A stretch of DNA of 64,000 bases from Phycisphaeraceae bacterium (GTDB lineage: Bacteria; Planctomycetota; Phycisphaerae; Phycisphaerales; Phycisphaeraceae): contig JAVKCD010000019.1 of assembly GCA_040222855.1 (NCBI GenBank), forward strand, positions 1-64,000, given 5' to 3'. A program made the position numbers and the translations under genes. Below, piece after piece: positions 55,862-64,000 of the stretch; the first letter of the stretch is position 1; every line of letters starts with the position of its first letter. The notes beneath the pieces were generated by a model. The model searched no databases and was not told the DNA's origin. It saw only the letters and a list, made by a program, of their open reading frames with translations.

Positions 55862-56449
55862 ATGGAGACCGACCTCGAATCCATCCTGATCACCCAGGAC
55901 CAGATCGCCCACCGCCTCGATGAACTCGCCAGGCAGATGGTCGCCGACCTCCCCGTCGAGGACGGCCAGCCCGCCGAACTCGCCCTCATCCCCATCATGA
56001 CCGGGGCCCTGGTCTTCACCGCCGACCTCATCCGCCGCATCCCCACCATGCTCCGCCTCTACACCGTCGCCATCGCCTCCTATGGCGGGGCAACCACCCC
56101 CGGTCAAGCCAAAATGAACCGCGGCCTCACCTCGCTCCCCAAAGACCTCACCGGCCGCCACGTCGTTCTTGTCGATGACATCCTCGACTCAGGCCAGACC
56201 ATCTCCATGGCCCAGGACCACGTCCGAGCCCTCAATCCCGCCTCCCTCAAAACCTGCGTCCTCCTCCGCAAGCCCACCGATGCGGCCCGAAACGTCCCCG
56301 CCGAATACGTCGGCTTCGACATCCCCGACCGCTTCGTCGTCGGCTACGGACTCGATCTGGCAGGCTATTACCGCAATCTGCCGATGATCGCTGTGCCACG
56401 ACCCGAAGTCATCCACCGCCACACCGGCGACCAGGCCGCCCGACTCTGA
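55862..56449 (+). CDS. hpt: Hypoxanthine phosphoribosyltransferase
   Basis: 195 residues. Salvages hypoxanthine (or guanine) with PRPP to the nucleotide. LIPIMTGALVFTADLIRR is the first conserved loop; HVVLVDDILDSGQTISMA is the PRPP-binding motif with the two acidic residues. YVGFDIPDRFVVGYGLDLAG is the family C-terminal signature. Divergent from the FlgI-like gene; a bPH2 protein gene follows 27 bp later. Confidence 0.93.
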   Translation: METDLESILITQDQIAHRLDELARQMVADLPVEDGQPAELALIPIMTGALVFTADLIRRIPTMLRLYTVAIASYGGATTPGQAKMNRGLTSLPKDLTGRHVVLVDDILDSGQTISMAQDHVRALNPASLKTCVLLRKPTDAARNVPAEYVGFDIPDRFVVGYGLDLAGYYRNLPMIAVPRPEVIHRHTGDQAARL

Positions 56450-56476
56450 CACCCCATCCGGCACAGGCCACCCGCG

Positions 56477-57067
56477 ATGATCACCACCGCGCCCCCAAAA
56501 CACGAGACCCCAGCCGAGCCAGCTACCGGCGACGCCGTCGATACACCCCGTGGCCTCGACCCCCGCATCGCCGCCGTCATCCCGCCCGAACTCATCCAGT
56601 CCGGCGAGATCATCATCCTCCTGCTCAAACCCAGCCCCTGGTTCATCCCCCTCTCTCAACTCCGCCACCTCACCACCCTCGCCCTCATCACCGCCGGCTG
56701 CTGGTACGCCAACGAAGCCTTCGGCTCCCCCCTCCGATCCCGAGACATCGTCCTCCTCGGCATCGCCGCCATCGGACTCACCCTCTTCTGGGCCTTCTTC
56801 GAGTGGCTCTCTCGCATCTACATCATCACCGACCGCCGCGTCATCACCCTCTCAGGCGTCCTCCGCATCGTCGTCTTCCAGGCCCCCCTCGAACGCATCC
56901 AGCACACCACCCTCGTCTTCTCCATCCGCGAACGACTCTTCGGCCTCGGCTCCCTCCTCTTCGCCACCGCAGGCACCGGCTTCGACGAAACCCTCTGGCA
57001 CATGATCCCCAACCCCCTCGAAGTCCACCGCCAAGTCCTCAACATCCTCCACCGCTACCGCCGCTAA
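56477..57067 (+). CDS. Membrane protein with bacterial PH (bPH2) domain
   Basis: 196 residues. Two transmembrane segments (LTTLALITAGCWYANEAF region and DIVLLGIAAIGLTLFWAFFE) precede a YdbS/YdbT-like PH domain (RIYIITDRRVITLSGVLRIV, ERIQHTTLVFSIRERLFGLG and GSLLFATAGTG). The proline-rich N-terminus is probably cytoplasmic. Function unknown; relatives affect membrane or stress responses. Follows hpt by 27 bp and may be co-transcribed with it. Confidence 0.82.
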   Translation: MITTAPPKHETPAEPATGDAVDTPRGLDPRIAAVIPPELIQSGEIIILLLKPSPWFIPLSQLRHLTTLALITAGCWYANEAFGSPLRSRDIVLLGIAAIGLTLFWAFFEWLSRIYIITDRRVITLSGVLRIVVFQAPLERIQHTTLVFSIRERLFGLGSLLFATAGTGFDETLWHMIPNPLEVHRQVLNILHRYRR

Positions 57068-57083
57068 TCAAGAACCCTGGTGC

Positions 57084-57118
57084 CACACATTGTCACCGCG
57101 TAGTGCCGACAATGTGTG
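57084..57118. repeat. 11-bp inverted repeat before dprA
   Basis: CACACATTGTC and GACAATGTGTG separated by 13 bp. It could end the hpt/bPH2 transcript or be a regulator-binding palindrome upstream of dprA. No T run follows. Confidence 0.65.
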
Positions 57119-57146
57119 CCAACCACCCACAGACCACTCATTCACG

Positions 57147-57175
57147 TTGAGCAAAATAACAATATAAACTATAGT
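57147..57175 (+). promoter_or_regulatory. Candidate dprA promoter in an AT-rich island
   Basis: TTGAGC (-35, 57147-57152), 17-bp spacer, TATAGT (-10, 57170-57175) within the AT-rich AAAATAACAATATAAAC stretch. The GTG start of dprA is 7 bp downstream of the -10, so transcription would begin at or next to the start codon. Confidence 0.6.
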
Positions 57176-57181
57176 TGGCCC

Positions 57182-58372
57182 GTGACCACCCCCGAAACCC
57201 ACGCCCTGCTCACCCTCCAGCTCACACAAGGCCTTGGCGTGCGCCGCATCACACGCCTCGTCGAACAGTTTGGCTCCGCGACCAAAACCCTACGCCTGAC
57301 ACCCGCCCAACTCGCACAGATCGACGGCATCGCCCCCACTGCCGCCAGACGCCTCCGCCAGGCCCTCGACGACACCATCACCCAGAAGCGCGCCGACGAG
57401 GAACTCGACCGCTGTGACCGGGCTGGCGTCCGGCTTATCGCCCGGGGCACCGCCGAATACCCCGCGCTCCTCAGAGACATCCCCGATAGCCCGCCCCTGC
57501 TCTGGGCCAAAGGCCCCCTCGACGCCGACGACCGGCTCGCGCTCGCCATCGTCGGCTCGCGCAAGTGCTCGACCTATGGCCGCACCCAGGCCGAACACTT
57601 CGCTGCCCGCTGCGCCAGCCTCGGCCTCACCATCGTCTCGGGCGGGGCCCTGGGCATCGACGGCGCCGCCCACCGCGCCGCCCTACAGGCTGGCGGAACC
57701 ACGCTCGTCGTCATCGGCTCCGGCCTCGAACGCCCCTACCCCGCTGCCCACCGCCACCTCTTTAAGGACCTGATCGACTCCGGCCGCGGAACCCTGCTCT
57801 CCGAACTCCCGCTGCTGACGCCACCCGCCGCTGAGAACTTCCCCAGGCGAAATCGCATCATCTCCGGGCTCGCCCTGGGCACCCTGGTCATCGAAGCCGG
57901 TGCCCGCTCCGGGGCCATGATCACCGCCCGGCTCTGCGTTGAAGAGCATGGCCGCGAACTCATGGCGGTCCCTGGCCCCCTCGACCGCGGCGACTCCTCC
58001 GGCTGCCACCGTGCGATCCGCGAGCAGTGGGCCTCCCTCGTCACCTCACCCGATGAGGTTCTCCAGCAACTCGCAGAAACCCGACACAGCCTTCTCGCCC
58101 AGCCGATCAAAACGATCGAGCCCCCCCTGCTCACCACGAGACCCGCTGCACCGCCCGAGCCCTCGACCCCCGCACGGCTGAAGCTCGACCCCCTGGCGAC
58201 CCTCGAAGGCGAGCCCCGCACGGTCGCCCAGCACCTCACCGACCCGCTTACCCTCGACCAGCTCGCCGAACGCATCGACCTGCCGACCGCCCGCATCCAG
58301 GCCGCCATCACCATCCTCGAAATCAAGGGTTTACTTCAACGGGATCAGGGAAGACTCTCGCTGCGAGCCTGA
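57182..58372 (+). CDS. dprA: DNA-processing protein DprA
   Basis: 396 residues from a GTG at 57182. Loads RecA on single-stranded DNA taken up by transformation. Residues about 1-70 contain an HhH-like region (LTLQLTQGLGVRRITRLVEQ). Residues about 120-320 form the DprA Rossmann-like core: LAIVGSRKCSTYGRTQAEHF, IVSGGALGIDGAAHRAALQA, VVIGSGLERPYPAAH and NFPRRNRIISGLALGTLVIE. The C-terminal winged-helix-like domain is at about residues 350-396. There is no ribosome-binding site and a promoter abuts the start codon, consistent with leaderless translation. An upstream in-frame extension to 57116 would cross that promoter. Confidence 0.9.
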   Translation: MTTPETHALLTLQLTQGLGVRRITRLVEQFGSATKTLRLTPAQLAQIDGIAPTAARRLRQALDDTITQKRADEELDRCDRAGVRLIARGTAEYPALLRDIPDSPPLLWAKGPLDADDRLALAIVGSRKCSTYGRTQAEHFAARCASLGLTIVSGGALGIDGAAHRAALQAGGTTLVVIGSGLERPYPAAHRHLFKDLIDSGRGTLLSELPLLTPPAAENFPRRNRIISGLALGTLVIEAGARSGAMITARLCVEEHGRELMAVPGPLDRGDSSGCHRAIREQWASLVTSPDEVLQQLAETRHSLLAQPIKTIEPPLLTTRPAAPPEPSTPARLKLDPLATLEGEPRTVAQHLTDPLTLDQLAERIDLPTARIQAAITILEIKGLLQRDQGRLSLRA

Positions 58373-58435
58373 CTCAGGCGCGCTATCGTGTAACCTCCGC
58401 CGGACAGCTTCACCCCCGGCGGCCCACGAGAAACC

Positions 58436-59761
58436 ATGCTCCCCACCTTCGACCTCTCCACTCAGCAGGGCCGTGCCGACTTCGAGGACCGCCTCACCAA
58501 GCTTCGGGGCACCACCTCATCCTCGTCTGAAGCCGCCAAGACCGTCGCCAACATCATCACCGACGTCCGTGATCGTGGCGATGCTGCGGTCATCGACTAC
58601 ATGCAGCGTTGGACCGACCCCGACCTCACCGCTGACCGCCTCCGGGTCACCCAGGCCGAACTCGACGCCTCTGTCAATCAGCTCGATCCGAAGCTCCGCG
58701 AGGCGATCGAGCAGTCGATCGCCAACGTGCGCGCCTACCAGCAGCATGTCATGCCTCAGCCGACGGAGCCCATCCGCGTCGGCTCGGCTGAACTCGGCCT
58801 CCGATGGACGCCGGTGGATTCCGTGGGCCTCTGCGTGCCGGGCGGTACGGCGGTGCTGTTCTCCACCGTCATCATGCTCGCCGTCCCAGCGCTCGTCGCC
58901 GGCGTCCCGGCGGACAGCATCGCCGTGATGAACCCCCCGCCAACACGACAATCCGGCGAGCCCGCCAAGGACATCTCACCGATCGTCCTGGCCACCTGCA
59001 AGCTCCTTGGATTGTCCCGGGTCTACCGCCTGGGCGGGGCCCAGGGCGTCGCAGCACTGGCTCTTGGGACCGAATCCATCCAACCCGTTGACCTCATCGC
59101 CGGGCCGGGCAACATCTTCGTCCAGCTCGCCAAAGCTCAGGTCGCCGGCCTCACCGGCACCGACAACGGGTTTTATGGCCCCTCCGAGATCGTCACGATT
59201 GCCGATGAACACGCCAACGCCGACCGCGTGGCCTCTGACCTCATCGCTCAGGCCGAGCACGACCCCGGGAAGTGCTTCCTGGTGTCGTGGTCGTCGCTGA
59301 AGATCGAACAGATCGCCGATGCCATCACGCGCCAACTCAACGACCGCAAGCGACGCGCCGCCATCACCGCGTCCCTGCGTGACGAGAGCTGCGCCGTGAT
59401 TGTTCGCGATGAAGACGAGGCGATTGATATCGCCAACCAGCTCGCCACCGAGCACCTCAATCTCGCCACGGAGAACGCTGAACAACTCCTGCCCCGCATC
59501 CACCACGCCGGGGAGATCTTCCTGGGCGATACCCCGGTCGCCTCAGGCGATTACTACGCGGGGCCGTCCCACTGTCTGCCGACCGGTACCACGGCACGCT
59601 TCACCTCCGGCATCTCGGCGTACACCTTCCTCAAACGCTCGGGCACGGTCCGCTACCCCAACGGCCTCGATGCTGTCGCAGCGCAGCACATCGCCGCCAT
59701 GGCCGACGCGGAAGGTCTCGATGGACACGCCGCCTCGGCCCGACGCAGGATCAACCCGTAA
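58436..59761 (+). CDS. hisD: Histidinol dehydrogenase
   Basis: 441 residues. Oxidises L-histidinol to histidine with NAD, the last step of histidine synthesis. GLCVPGGTAVLFSTVIMLAV and GIDLIAGPGNIFVQLAKAQV-like text (seen as DLIAGPGNIFVQLAKAQV) are conserved. TEHLNLATENAEQLLPRIHH and YYAGPSHCLPTGTTARFTSG hold the zinc ligands and the catalytic Glu/His. No other his genes are nearby. GAGAAA precedes the ATG. Confidence 0.95.
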   Translation: MLPTFDLSTQQGRADFEDRLTKLRGTTSSSSEAAKTVANIITDVRDRGDAAVIDYMQRWTDPDLTADRLRVTQAELDASVNQLDPKLREAIEQSIANVRAYQQHVMPQPTEPIRVGSAELGLRWTPVDSVGLCVPGGTAVLFSTVIMLAVPALVAGVPADSIAVMNPPPTRQSGEPAKDISPIVLATCKLLGLSRVYRLGGAQGVAALALGTESIQPVDLIAGPGNIFVQLAKAQVAGLTGTDNGFYGPSEIVTIADEHANADRVASDLIAQAEHDPGKCFLVSWSSLKIEQIADAITRQLNDRKRRAAITASLRDESCAVIVRDEDEAIDIANQLATEHLNLATENAEQLLPRIHHAGEIFLGDTPVASGDYYAGPSHCLPTGTTARFTSGISAYTFLKRSGTVRYPNGLDAVAAQHIAAMADAEGLDGHAASARRRINP

Positions 59762-59769
59762 CGACCTGC

Positions 59770-60246
59770 TTATTTTCCTGCGTTCTCGGCTTCGAGCAGC
59801 AGCTTGCGCTTGCGCTTGACCAGGTCGAGCAGGTGCTCACCCTCGCTCTTGAGGGTCGGCCGCCAGAGCGTCCAGTGCAGATCGACGGCGCACTTGGAGC
59901 TGCGGATCGCATCGCGGACATAACGGTTGAGCCGACGCATCGGGAGTTTCGCGATCACGTCGCGGTGCATCGGGATGACGAACATGAACGTCTCGGGGTT
60001 CGGGATCAGGTAGCACAGTCCCTGCTCGACCTGGCTGCTGACCAGATCGAACTGGAAGGTCCAGCGCCACGAGTCGCCATGCCAGACGATGGATTGCTCG
60101 ACCTGACCGAGGTCGAGGATGGCCTGCATCATGTCTTCGGCGAGCTTGAGCGTGAGCTCGTTGTAGGGCTTGAGCAGGACGTCGGCTTGGGGAATATTCC
60201 ATCGGTCCAGCCAGGGCACAGGGGATTGGATCGCGGGGCGATTCAT
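59770..60246 (-). CDS. Conserved hypothetical protein
   Basis: 158 residues, not recognised with confidence. QSIVWHGDSWRWTFQFDL, CYLIPNPETFMFVIPMHRDV and DLHWTLWRPTLKSEGEHLLDL suggest an alpha/beta domain somewhat like DUF3788 proteins (tentative). It ends with a basic helix (VKRKRKLLLEAENAGK). No signal peptide. Ends 8 bp after the convergent hisD stop. A GAGAGGACC-type Shine-Dalgarno stands upstream. Confidence 0.7.
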   Translation of the reverse strand: MNRPAIQSPVPWLDRWNIPQADVLLKPYNELTLKLAEDMMQAILDLGQVEQSIVWHGDSWRWTFQFDLVSSQVEQGLCYLIPNPETFMFVIPMHRDVIAKLPMRRLNRYVRDAIRSSKCAVDLHWTLWRPTLKSEGEHLLDLVKRKRKLLLEAENAGK

Positions 60247-60401
60247 CGGGAAAGAGGTCCTCTCTGGGAGCGAAGGCCTGGTAAAAACACGGTCCCCACC
60301 GGGCGGGCCCGAGGACCTGCGGAGCCTTGTAACAATAGCGTCTCCAACGGTTTCGACAAGGTGGGGTGCATCCTGAGTCCGGCTCCGGTACCATCACCGC
60401 G

Positions 60402-61622
60402 ATGGAGCCGAGCCGTTCCGCCCCCGAACACGCCGCCGTCGTGCTGATGGCCAAACCCCCGATCCCCGGTCGGGTGAAGACCCGTCTGGCCGCGACGCTG
60501 GGTGAGGCGTCCGCGACCGAAGCGCATCGGCTGATGCTGATCTGTGCGCTCGAGCGTTTGAAGGCGCATTGTCCGGGGAAACACGTGCTGGCGCTGGATG
60601 GGTATGACCCGGACAGCCCGCCTGTGAGCGGGGAGAGTGTGGAGCAGGCGGCGTTGCGGTCGACGGTGGAGGAGGCGCAGGAGATGGGGTGGGAGATTCT
60701 GGGTCAGTCGGAAGGTGATCTGGGGCAACGACTTACTGCGGCGTGGGAGCAGGCGGGTTCGGGGCCGATCGCGTTTTTTGGCATTGACAGCCCGGATGTG
60801 CCTGCGGAGGCGTTGGAGCGGCTGTGGGAGTTTCTGGATCACGCGGATGTGGCGGTGGGTCCTGCGGAGGATGGGGGGTTCTGGACGCTGGTGGCGCGAT
60901 CGATTCCGGAGGGTCTGTGGGAGGGGATTGAGTGGGGGCGTGATCGGGTGCTGGGGCGGCTGTGGGACAATCTGGAGGGGCTTGGGATCAGTCGAGATCG
61001 TTTTCCGGTGTGGCCGGATGTGGATGATGAACAAGGACTTACTGACTTGCTCCGGCGGCTGGAGGGCGAGCCCGAGGGGGCGTTAGCCCGGCTGCGCGAG
61101 CAACTGGAGAAGCTCATGATTATTCAGACGCCGGTTCAGGACCAGGCTTTGGCGGTGCAGCATGCGGGTCGGGATGAGCCGGATTATTCGAGTTGCCGGG
61201 TGCTGGTGGTGGATGACAATCAGCAGAATCTGGAGCTTTTGGAGGCCTATCTGGAGCCGCTGGGGTGTCGGGTGGATGCAGTGCAGGACGGGGTGACGGC
61301 GATCGGGATGCTGGACGGGCGGGATCGGCACGAGCTACCAGATCTTGTGTTGCTGGACGTGATGATGCCCAAGATGTCGGGGTTTGAGGTGTGTCGGAAG
61401 ATCAAGGATGACCCTCGGACGCGGGCGATTCCGGTGATGATGGTGACGGCGTTGCACGAGGTGGGTGATGTGGAGCGGGCGGTAGAGTGCGGGACGGATG
61501 ATTTTCTTTCTAAACCCGTGAATCGCGTGGAGTTACTGACGCGGGCGAAGAACCTGCTGAAGGTGCGGCACCTCAAGAAGGAGCTTGAGCAGGCGGAGGC
61601 GCGGCTGGGGCGGGGTGATTAA
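60402..61622 (+). CDS. Glycosyltransferase (TIGR04282-type) fused to a response-regulator receiver domain
   Basis: 406 residues from the ATG at 60402. Residues about 15-215 match the DUF2064/TIGR04282 GT-A family: VVLMAKPPIPGRVKTRLAA, GQSEGDLGQRLTAAWEQ, AFFGIDSPDVPAEAL and VGPAEDGGFWTL. Residues about 270-390 are a CheY-like receiver: CRVLVVDDNQQNLELLEAYL (acidic pair), LPDLVLLDVMMPKMSGFEVC (phospho-acceptor Asp), VMMVTALHE (Thr) and DDFLSKPVNRVELL (Lys). The joint contains an internal ATG at 61116 preceded by GGAGAAG at good spacing, so a separate receiver protein may also be translated. No linked histidine kinase. Confidence 0.82.
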   Translation: MEPSRSAPEHAAVVLMAKPPIPGRVKTRLAATLGEASATEAHRLMLICALERLKAHCPGKHVLALDGYDPDSPPVSGESVEQAALRSTVEEAQEMGWEILGQSEGDLGQRLTAAWEQAGSGPIAFFGIDSPDVPAEALERLWEFLDHADVAVGPAEDGGFWTLVARSIPEGLWEGIEWGRDRVLGRLWDNLEGLGISRDRFPVWPDVDDEQGLTDLLRRLEGEPEGALARLREQLEKLMIIQTPVQDQALAVQHAGRDEPDYSSCRVLVVDDNQQNLELLEAYLEPLGCRVDAVQDGVTAIGMLDGRDRHELPDLVLLDVMMPKMSGFEVCRKIKDDPRTRAIPVMMVTALHEVGDVERAVECGTDDFLSKPVNRVELLTRAKNLLKVRHLKKELEQAEARLGRGD

Positions 61623-62363
61623 GCGGGCTGTTGAGGGTACTCCGAGGGGTGGTTTTGGGGTCGATTTTTGTGCGCATCGTGTGGGTTGAGGGGTGTGGTC
61701 GTCAATCAAACGTGACTGATGGGGGTTGAACGACGGCTGTTTGTGCGCACGGCCCTGCTACGCCAAGGCTTCGCAGGGTTGTGCGGGGTGGGGTGTTTGG
61801 GCAGAGCTTGGGGTCGTGTTGGGACGGGAATGTTCTTGGTTCTGTGGTCAGCCTGCGGCTGACCACAGCCACCCGACGTAGGCATACGGGTTGTCCAGGT
61901 TCCCGAGTCACGCTGCGCGATGACTCGGTCCACCCGGGTTGTTGGTGAGGTGTGGGTGATGGTTTGTATGGGGTGTGCGGGGTTTGCGGTTGGATGGGTG
62001 GTGAGGTGTGGGTTTGGTGGGCTCGAGTTGTGAATGGGGGTGTGGTGGGGGTCGATGCTGGATGCGTCGTGAGGGATCACGGCTCCTGAGTTCGGCTTCG
62101 CCATGGAGTGGCGACCGCGAGAGCGGAGGGCTGGGTGAGGGACCTTTGCTGATTCGGGCCCGGCCGGATTGGCGTGACCGCGGAGGACGCGGTCGGGGCC
62201 AGGACGAGACCGGGCATGGACCGGCACCGGATCAATAGCGGTGCGTATCCGCGGCTCTCGACCCGAGCCCGTCCTGAGGACGGACCCACGGGGCGGAGCG
62301 GGAGAAAGTCGGGCCGGTCTTAGCCAGTCGGAAGCCCCACGGAACCACGGGAGAAAGCACACC
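61623..62363. other. Non-coding stretch with palindromes upstream of flagellin
   Basis: About 740 bp without a credible gene; a long minus-strand frame is low complexity and runs antisense into flagellin. It holds several hairpins: CCCTGC/GCAGGG at 61753-61778, a perfect TGTGGTCAGCC stem at 61843-61867, CCGAGTCA/TGACTCGG at 61903-61928 and GACCGCG/CGCGGTC at 62176-62194. The last part (62240-62363) is GC-rich leader-like sequence before the flagellin start. No clear sigma-28 or sigma-54 promoter was seen. Confidence 0.6.
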
Positions 62364-63872
62364 ATGAGTCGCATCAACACCAACGTCAGTTCTTTGATTG
62401 CTCAGCGTATTTTGAAGACGCAGAACCAGACACTGACTCAGACGCTTGAGCGGCTGAGTACGGGTTCGCGGATCAACCGGGGTGGTGATGACCCTGCGGG
62501 CCTGATCGTGTCGGAGAACCTGCGTTCTCAGAAGGCGTCGATCAGCGCGGCGATCTCGAACGCGGAGCGAGCCGACCAGGTCGTAAACATTGCCGAGGGC
62601 GGTTTGCAGGAAGTGAGCACGCTGCTGCTTGAGGTTCAGGGCCTGATTGGTCAGACGGCGAATGACGCGGGTCTGAGTCAGGAAGAGAAGGAAGCGAACC
62701 AGCTGCAGGTCGATTCGATTCTGCAGACGATTGACCGGATTGCGGAGGCGACGAGCTTCCAGGGCACGAAGCTGCTCAACGGTACGTTTGACTTTGCGAT
62801 CAGCGGGCAGTCGAGCGAGATCGTGGACTTTGAGATCAAGGCGGCGAAGCTCAACGAGGGCGACACGCGAGCGGTGCAGATCATCGTGACGCAGTCGGCG
62901 CAGAATGCGGCGTTGTTCCTGTCGACGGGAGCCACTTCGTTGGACCTGAGTTCGGATACGGCGACGTTCCAGTTTGAGATCGCCGGTTCGAAGGGTGCGC
63001 GTCAGTTCAGCTTTGGTTCGGGTACGACGACGGCTGATATTGCGACCCAGATCAACAGCTTCAAGGACGTGACGGGCATTTCGGCGGTGGCGTCGGGTGA
63101 CGGCACCGCGGTGGGTCTGTTCCTGAACTCGACGGCGCTGGGCAGCAGCGAGTTCGTGTCGATCGACGTCTCGGATGATGCGGGCCTGACTGGCGGCGTG
63201 GCCCGGTTGAGTTCGTCGGACCAGAACGCGATCACGGCGACGGGCTATGTGGCCCTGGCCAGTGTGACCAATGCTCTGCGAGATGAGGGTCAGGATGTGG
63301 GTGCCGTGATTAACGGTGTTCAGGCGACTTCGAACGGTTCGAAGGCTCGTATCGCCAATGAGTTCCTGGATGTGGAGCTTGAGTTGAGCCAGACGGCGGC
63401 GACGTCGCTGGGCTCGATCAACGCGTTCACGATCACGGGCGGCGGTGCGAAGTTCAACCTTGGCCCGAACGTGGACATTGGCAACCAGGTGTCGATCGGC
63501 GTGCGAAACATCGCGGCCCGTAATCTGGGCAACGTGACGGATGGTTATATGGACACGCTGGGTGCCGGTCGTTCGAACAACCTGGTGGATGGTGACCTGA
63601 CGCAGGCCCAGGAGGTTGTGAACGCGGCGATCAAGCAGGTGTCGACGACGCGAGGTCGGCTGGGTGCGTTCCAGAAGAACGTGATCGGGACGACGATTCG
63701 TGCGTTGGGTGTGACGCTAGAGAACACGACGGCGGCTGAGTCGATCATCCGTGACACGGACTTCGCTCAGGCGACGGCGGACCTGACGCGGTCGCAGATC
63801 CTGGTTCAGGCGACGTCGAATGCGTTGGCGATTGCGAACAACAACCCGCAGAACGTGTTGCAGCTGCTGTAA
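62364..63872 (+). CDS. Flagellin
   Basis: 502 residues from the ATG at 62364 (GGGAGAAAG upstream). Polymerises into the flagellar filament after type III export. N-terminal D0/D1: MSRINTNVSSLIAQRILKTQ, LERLSTGSRINRGGDDPAGL and AERADQVVNIAEGGLQEVST. C-terminal D0: RGRLGAFQKNVIGTTIRALG, ATADLTRSQILVQATSNALA and NNNPQNVLQLL, as in the conserved family ends. The central about 250 residues are variable. No other flagellar genes are visible except the P-ring-like protein at 54 kb, which is not part of this unit. Confidence 0.95.
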   Translation: MSRINTNVSSLIAQRILKTQNQTLTQTLERLSTGSRINRGGDDPAGLIVSENLRSQKASISAAISNAERADQVVNIAEGGLQEVSTLLLEVQGLIGQTANDAGLSQEEKEANQLQVDSILQTIDRIAEATSFQGTKLLNGTFDFAISGQSSEIVDFEIKAAKLNEGDTRAVQIIVTQSAQNAALFLSTGATSLDLSSDTATFQFEIAGSKGARQFSFGSGTTTADIATQINSFKDVTGISAVASGDGTAVGLFLNSTALGSSEFVSIDVSDDAGLTGGVARLSSSDQNAITATGYVALASVTNALRDEGQDVGAVINGVQATSNGSKARIANEFLDVELELSQTAATSLGSINAFTITGGGAKFNLGPNVDIGNQVSIGVRNIAARNLGNVTDGYMDTLGAGRSNNLVDGDLTQAQEVVNAAIKQVSTTRGRLGAFQKNVIGTTIRALGVTLENTTAAESIIRDTDFAQATADLTRSQILVQATSNALAIANNNPQNVLQLL

Positions 63873-63933
63873 GAGGTTCTTGGGGCCCCGGGGCTTCCGC
63901 CCCGGGCTCGTTAGGACAGAGCGTTCAATGTTG

Positions 63934-63966
63934 CCGGGTCACCCCTTTGGGTGGCCCGGTTTTTTT
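63934..63966 (+). terminator. Flagellin terminator
   Basis: CCGGGTCACCC paired with GGGTGGCCCGG (one mismatch), loop CTTT, then seven T, 62 bp after the stop. A further GC-rich hairpin lies at about 63884-63907. Confidence 0.9.
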
Positions 63967-64000
63967 ATGCGCGTTGTGGGGTGGGTTGGTTGGGGTTTGA

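Noticed and set aside
60300-60500. A possible replication origin at the composition switch.
   Set aside because: No dnaA, dnaN, gyrB or parAB genes and no DnaA-box cluster seen; an inverted segment explains the switch more simply.
61706-62383. A 225-residue minus-strand frame in the region upstream of flagellin.
   Set aside because: Pro/His/Thr-rich low complexity, no ribosome-binding site, overlaps the flagellin start in antisense and crosses several palindromes.

Overview
The window is high-GC DNA from a planctomycete, most likely of the class Phycisphaerae. Eleven exported proteins end in a PEP-CTERM tail (PEP motif, hydrophobic stretch, Arg-rich end). Four exported proteins carry dockerin-like GDxNxDGxVDLxDLSxLASNFG repeats, two pilin-like proteins have the H-X9-DG tail motif, and one lipoprotein has a flagellar P-ring-like domain. 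This combination is typical of planctomycetes. Taxonomy is inferred from these protein families only; there is no rRNA in the window.

Layout. 1-4.2 kb: xylAB operon (xylose to xylulose 5-phosphate), a sulfotransferase and a secreted GH16 glycosidase. 4.5-5.6 kb: a tRNA-Gly(CCC) with a detached tRNA-Gly 3' half about 1 kb away, enclosing one PEP-CTERM gene (a possible remnant of tRNA-targeted integration). 5.6-9.1 kb: a tightly overlapping three-gene operon of a papain/C39-like peptidase, a RimK-type ATP-grasp ligase and a GCS2-type carboxylate-amine ligase, a likely peptide or amide biosynthesis system of unknown product. 9.3-18.5 kb: a cell-surface region with a cupin, two pilin-like proteins, three lamin-tail-like PEP-CTERM proteins, a Fur-family regulator, two related PEP-CTERM proteins, a PEP-CTERM metalloprotease, and an AT-rich candidate Fur-family operator. 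18.5-25.6 kb: GH38 alpha-mannosidase, small conserved proteins, a TPR lipoprotein, PhoH, and a frameshifted methyltransferase. 25.6-28 kb: leuA with a leader peptide and an attenuator-like terminator, followed by an overlapping GNAT gene. 28-45 kb: mostly central metabolism and stand-alone enzymes (nucleotide-sugar epimerase, glycosyltransferase, isocitrate dehydrogenase, type I pullulanase, alcohol dehydrogenase, MBL hydrolase, alanine dehydrogenase, thioredoxin-like protein, nitroreductase, MFS transporter, GNAT-nitrilase fusion). 45-49 kb: a PEP-CTERM gene whose 3' end and terminator are duplicated 2.3 kb away, with a calcineurin-like phosphoesterase between the copies. 49-60 kb: housekeeping genes (ppa, smc, a FlgI-like lipoprotein, hpt, a bPH2 protein, dprA, hisD). 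60-64 kb: an in-frame glycosyltransferase/response-regulator fusion, a hairpin-rich non-coding stretch, and flagellin.

How the genes fit together. The lifestyle suggested is a polysaccharide-degrading, motile, surface-attached bacterium: xylose use, GH16, GH38 and pullulanase for glycans, an array of sorted surface proteins, and pilin-like and flagellar proteins. No exosortase, cohesin, CRISPR array, insertion sequence or rRNA was found here. By eye the plus strand is G-rich to about 33 kb, C-rich from about 33 to 60.4 kb and G-rich again after that, which would fit an inverted segment.
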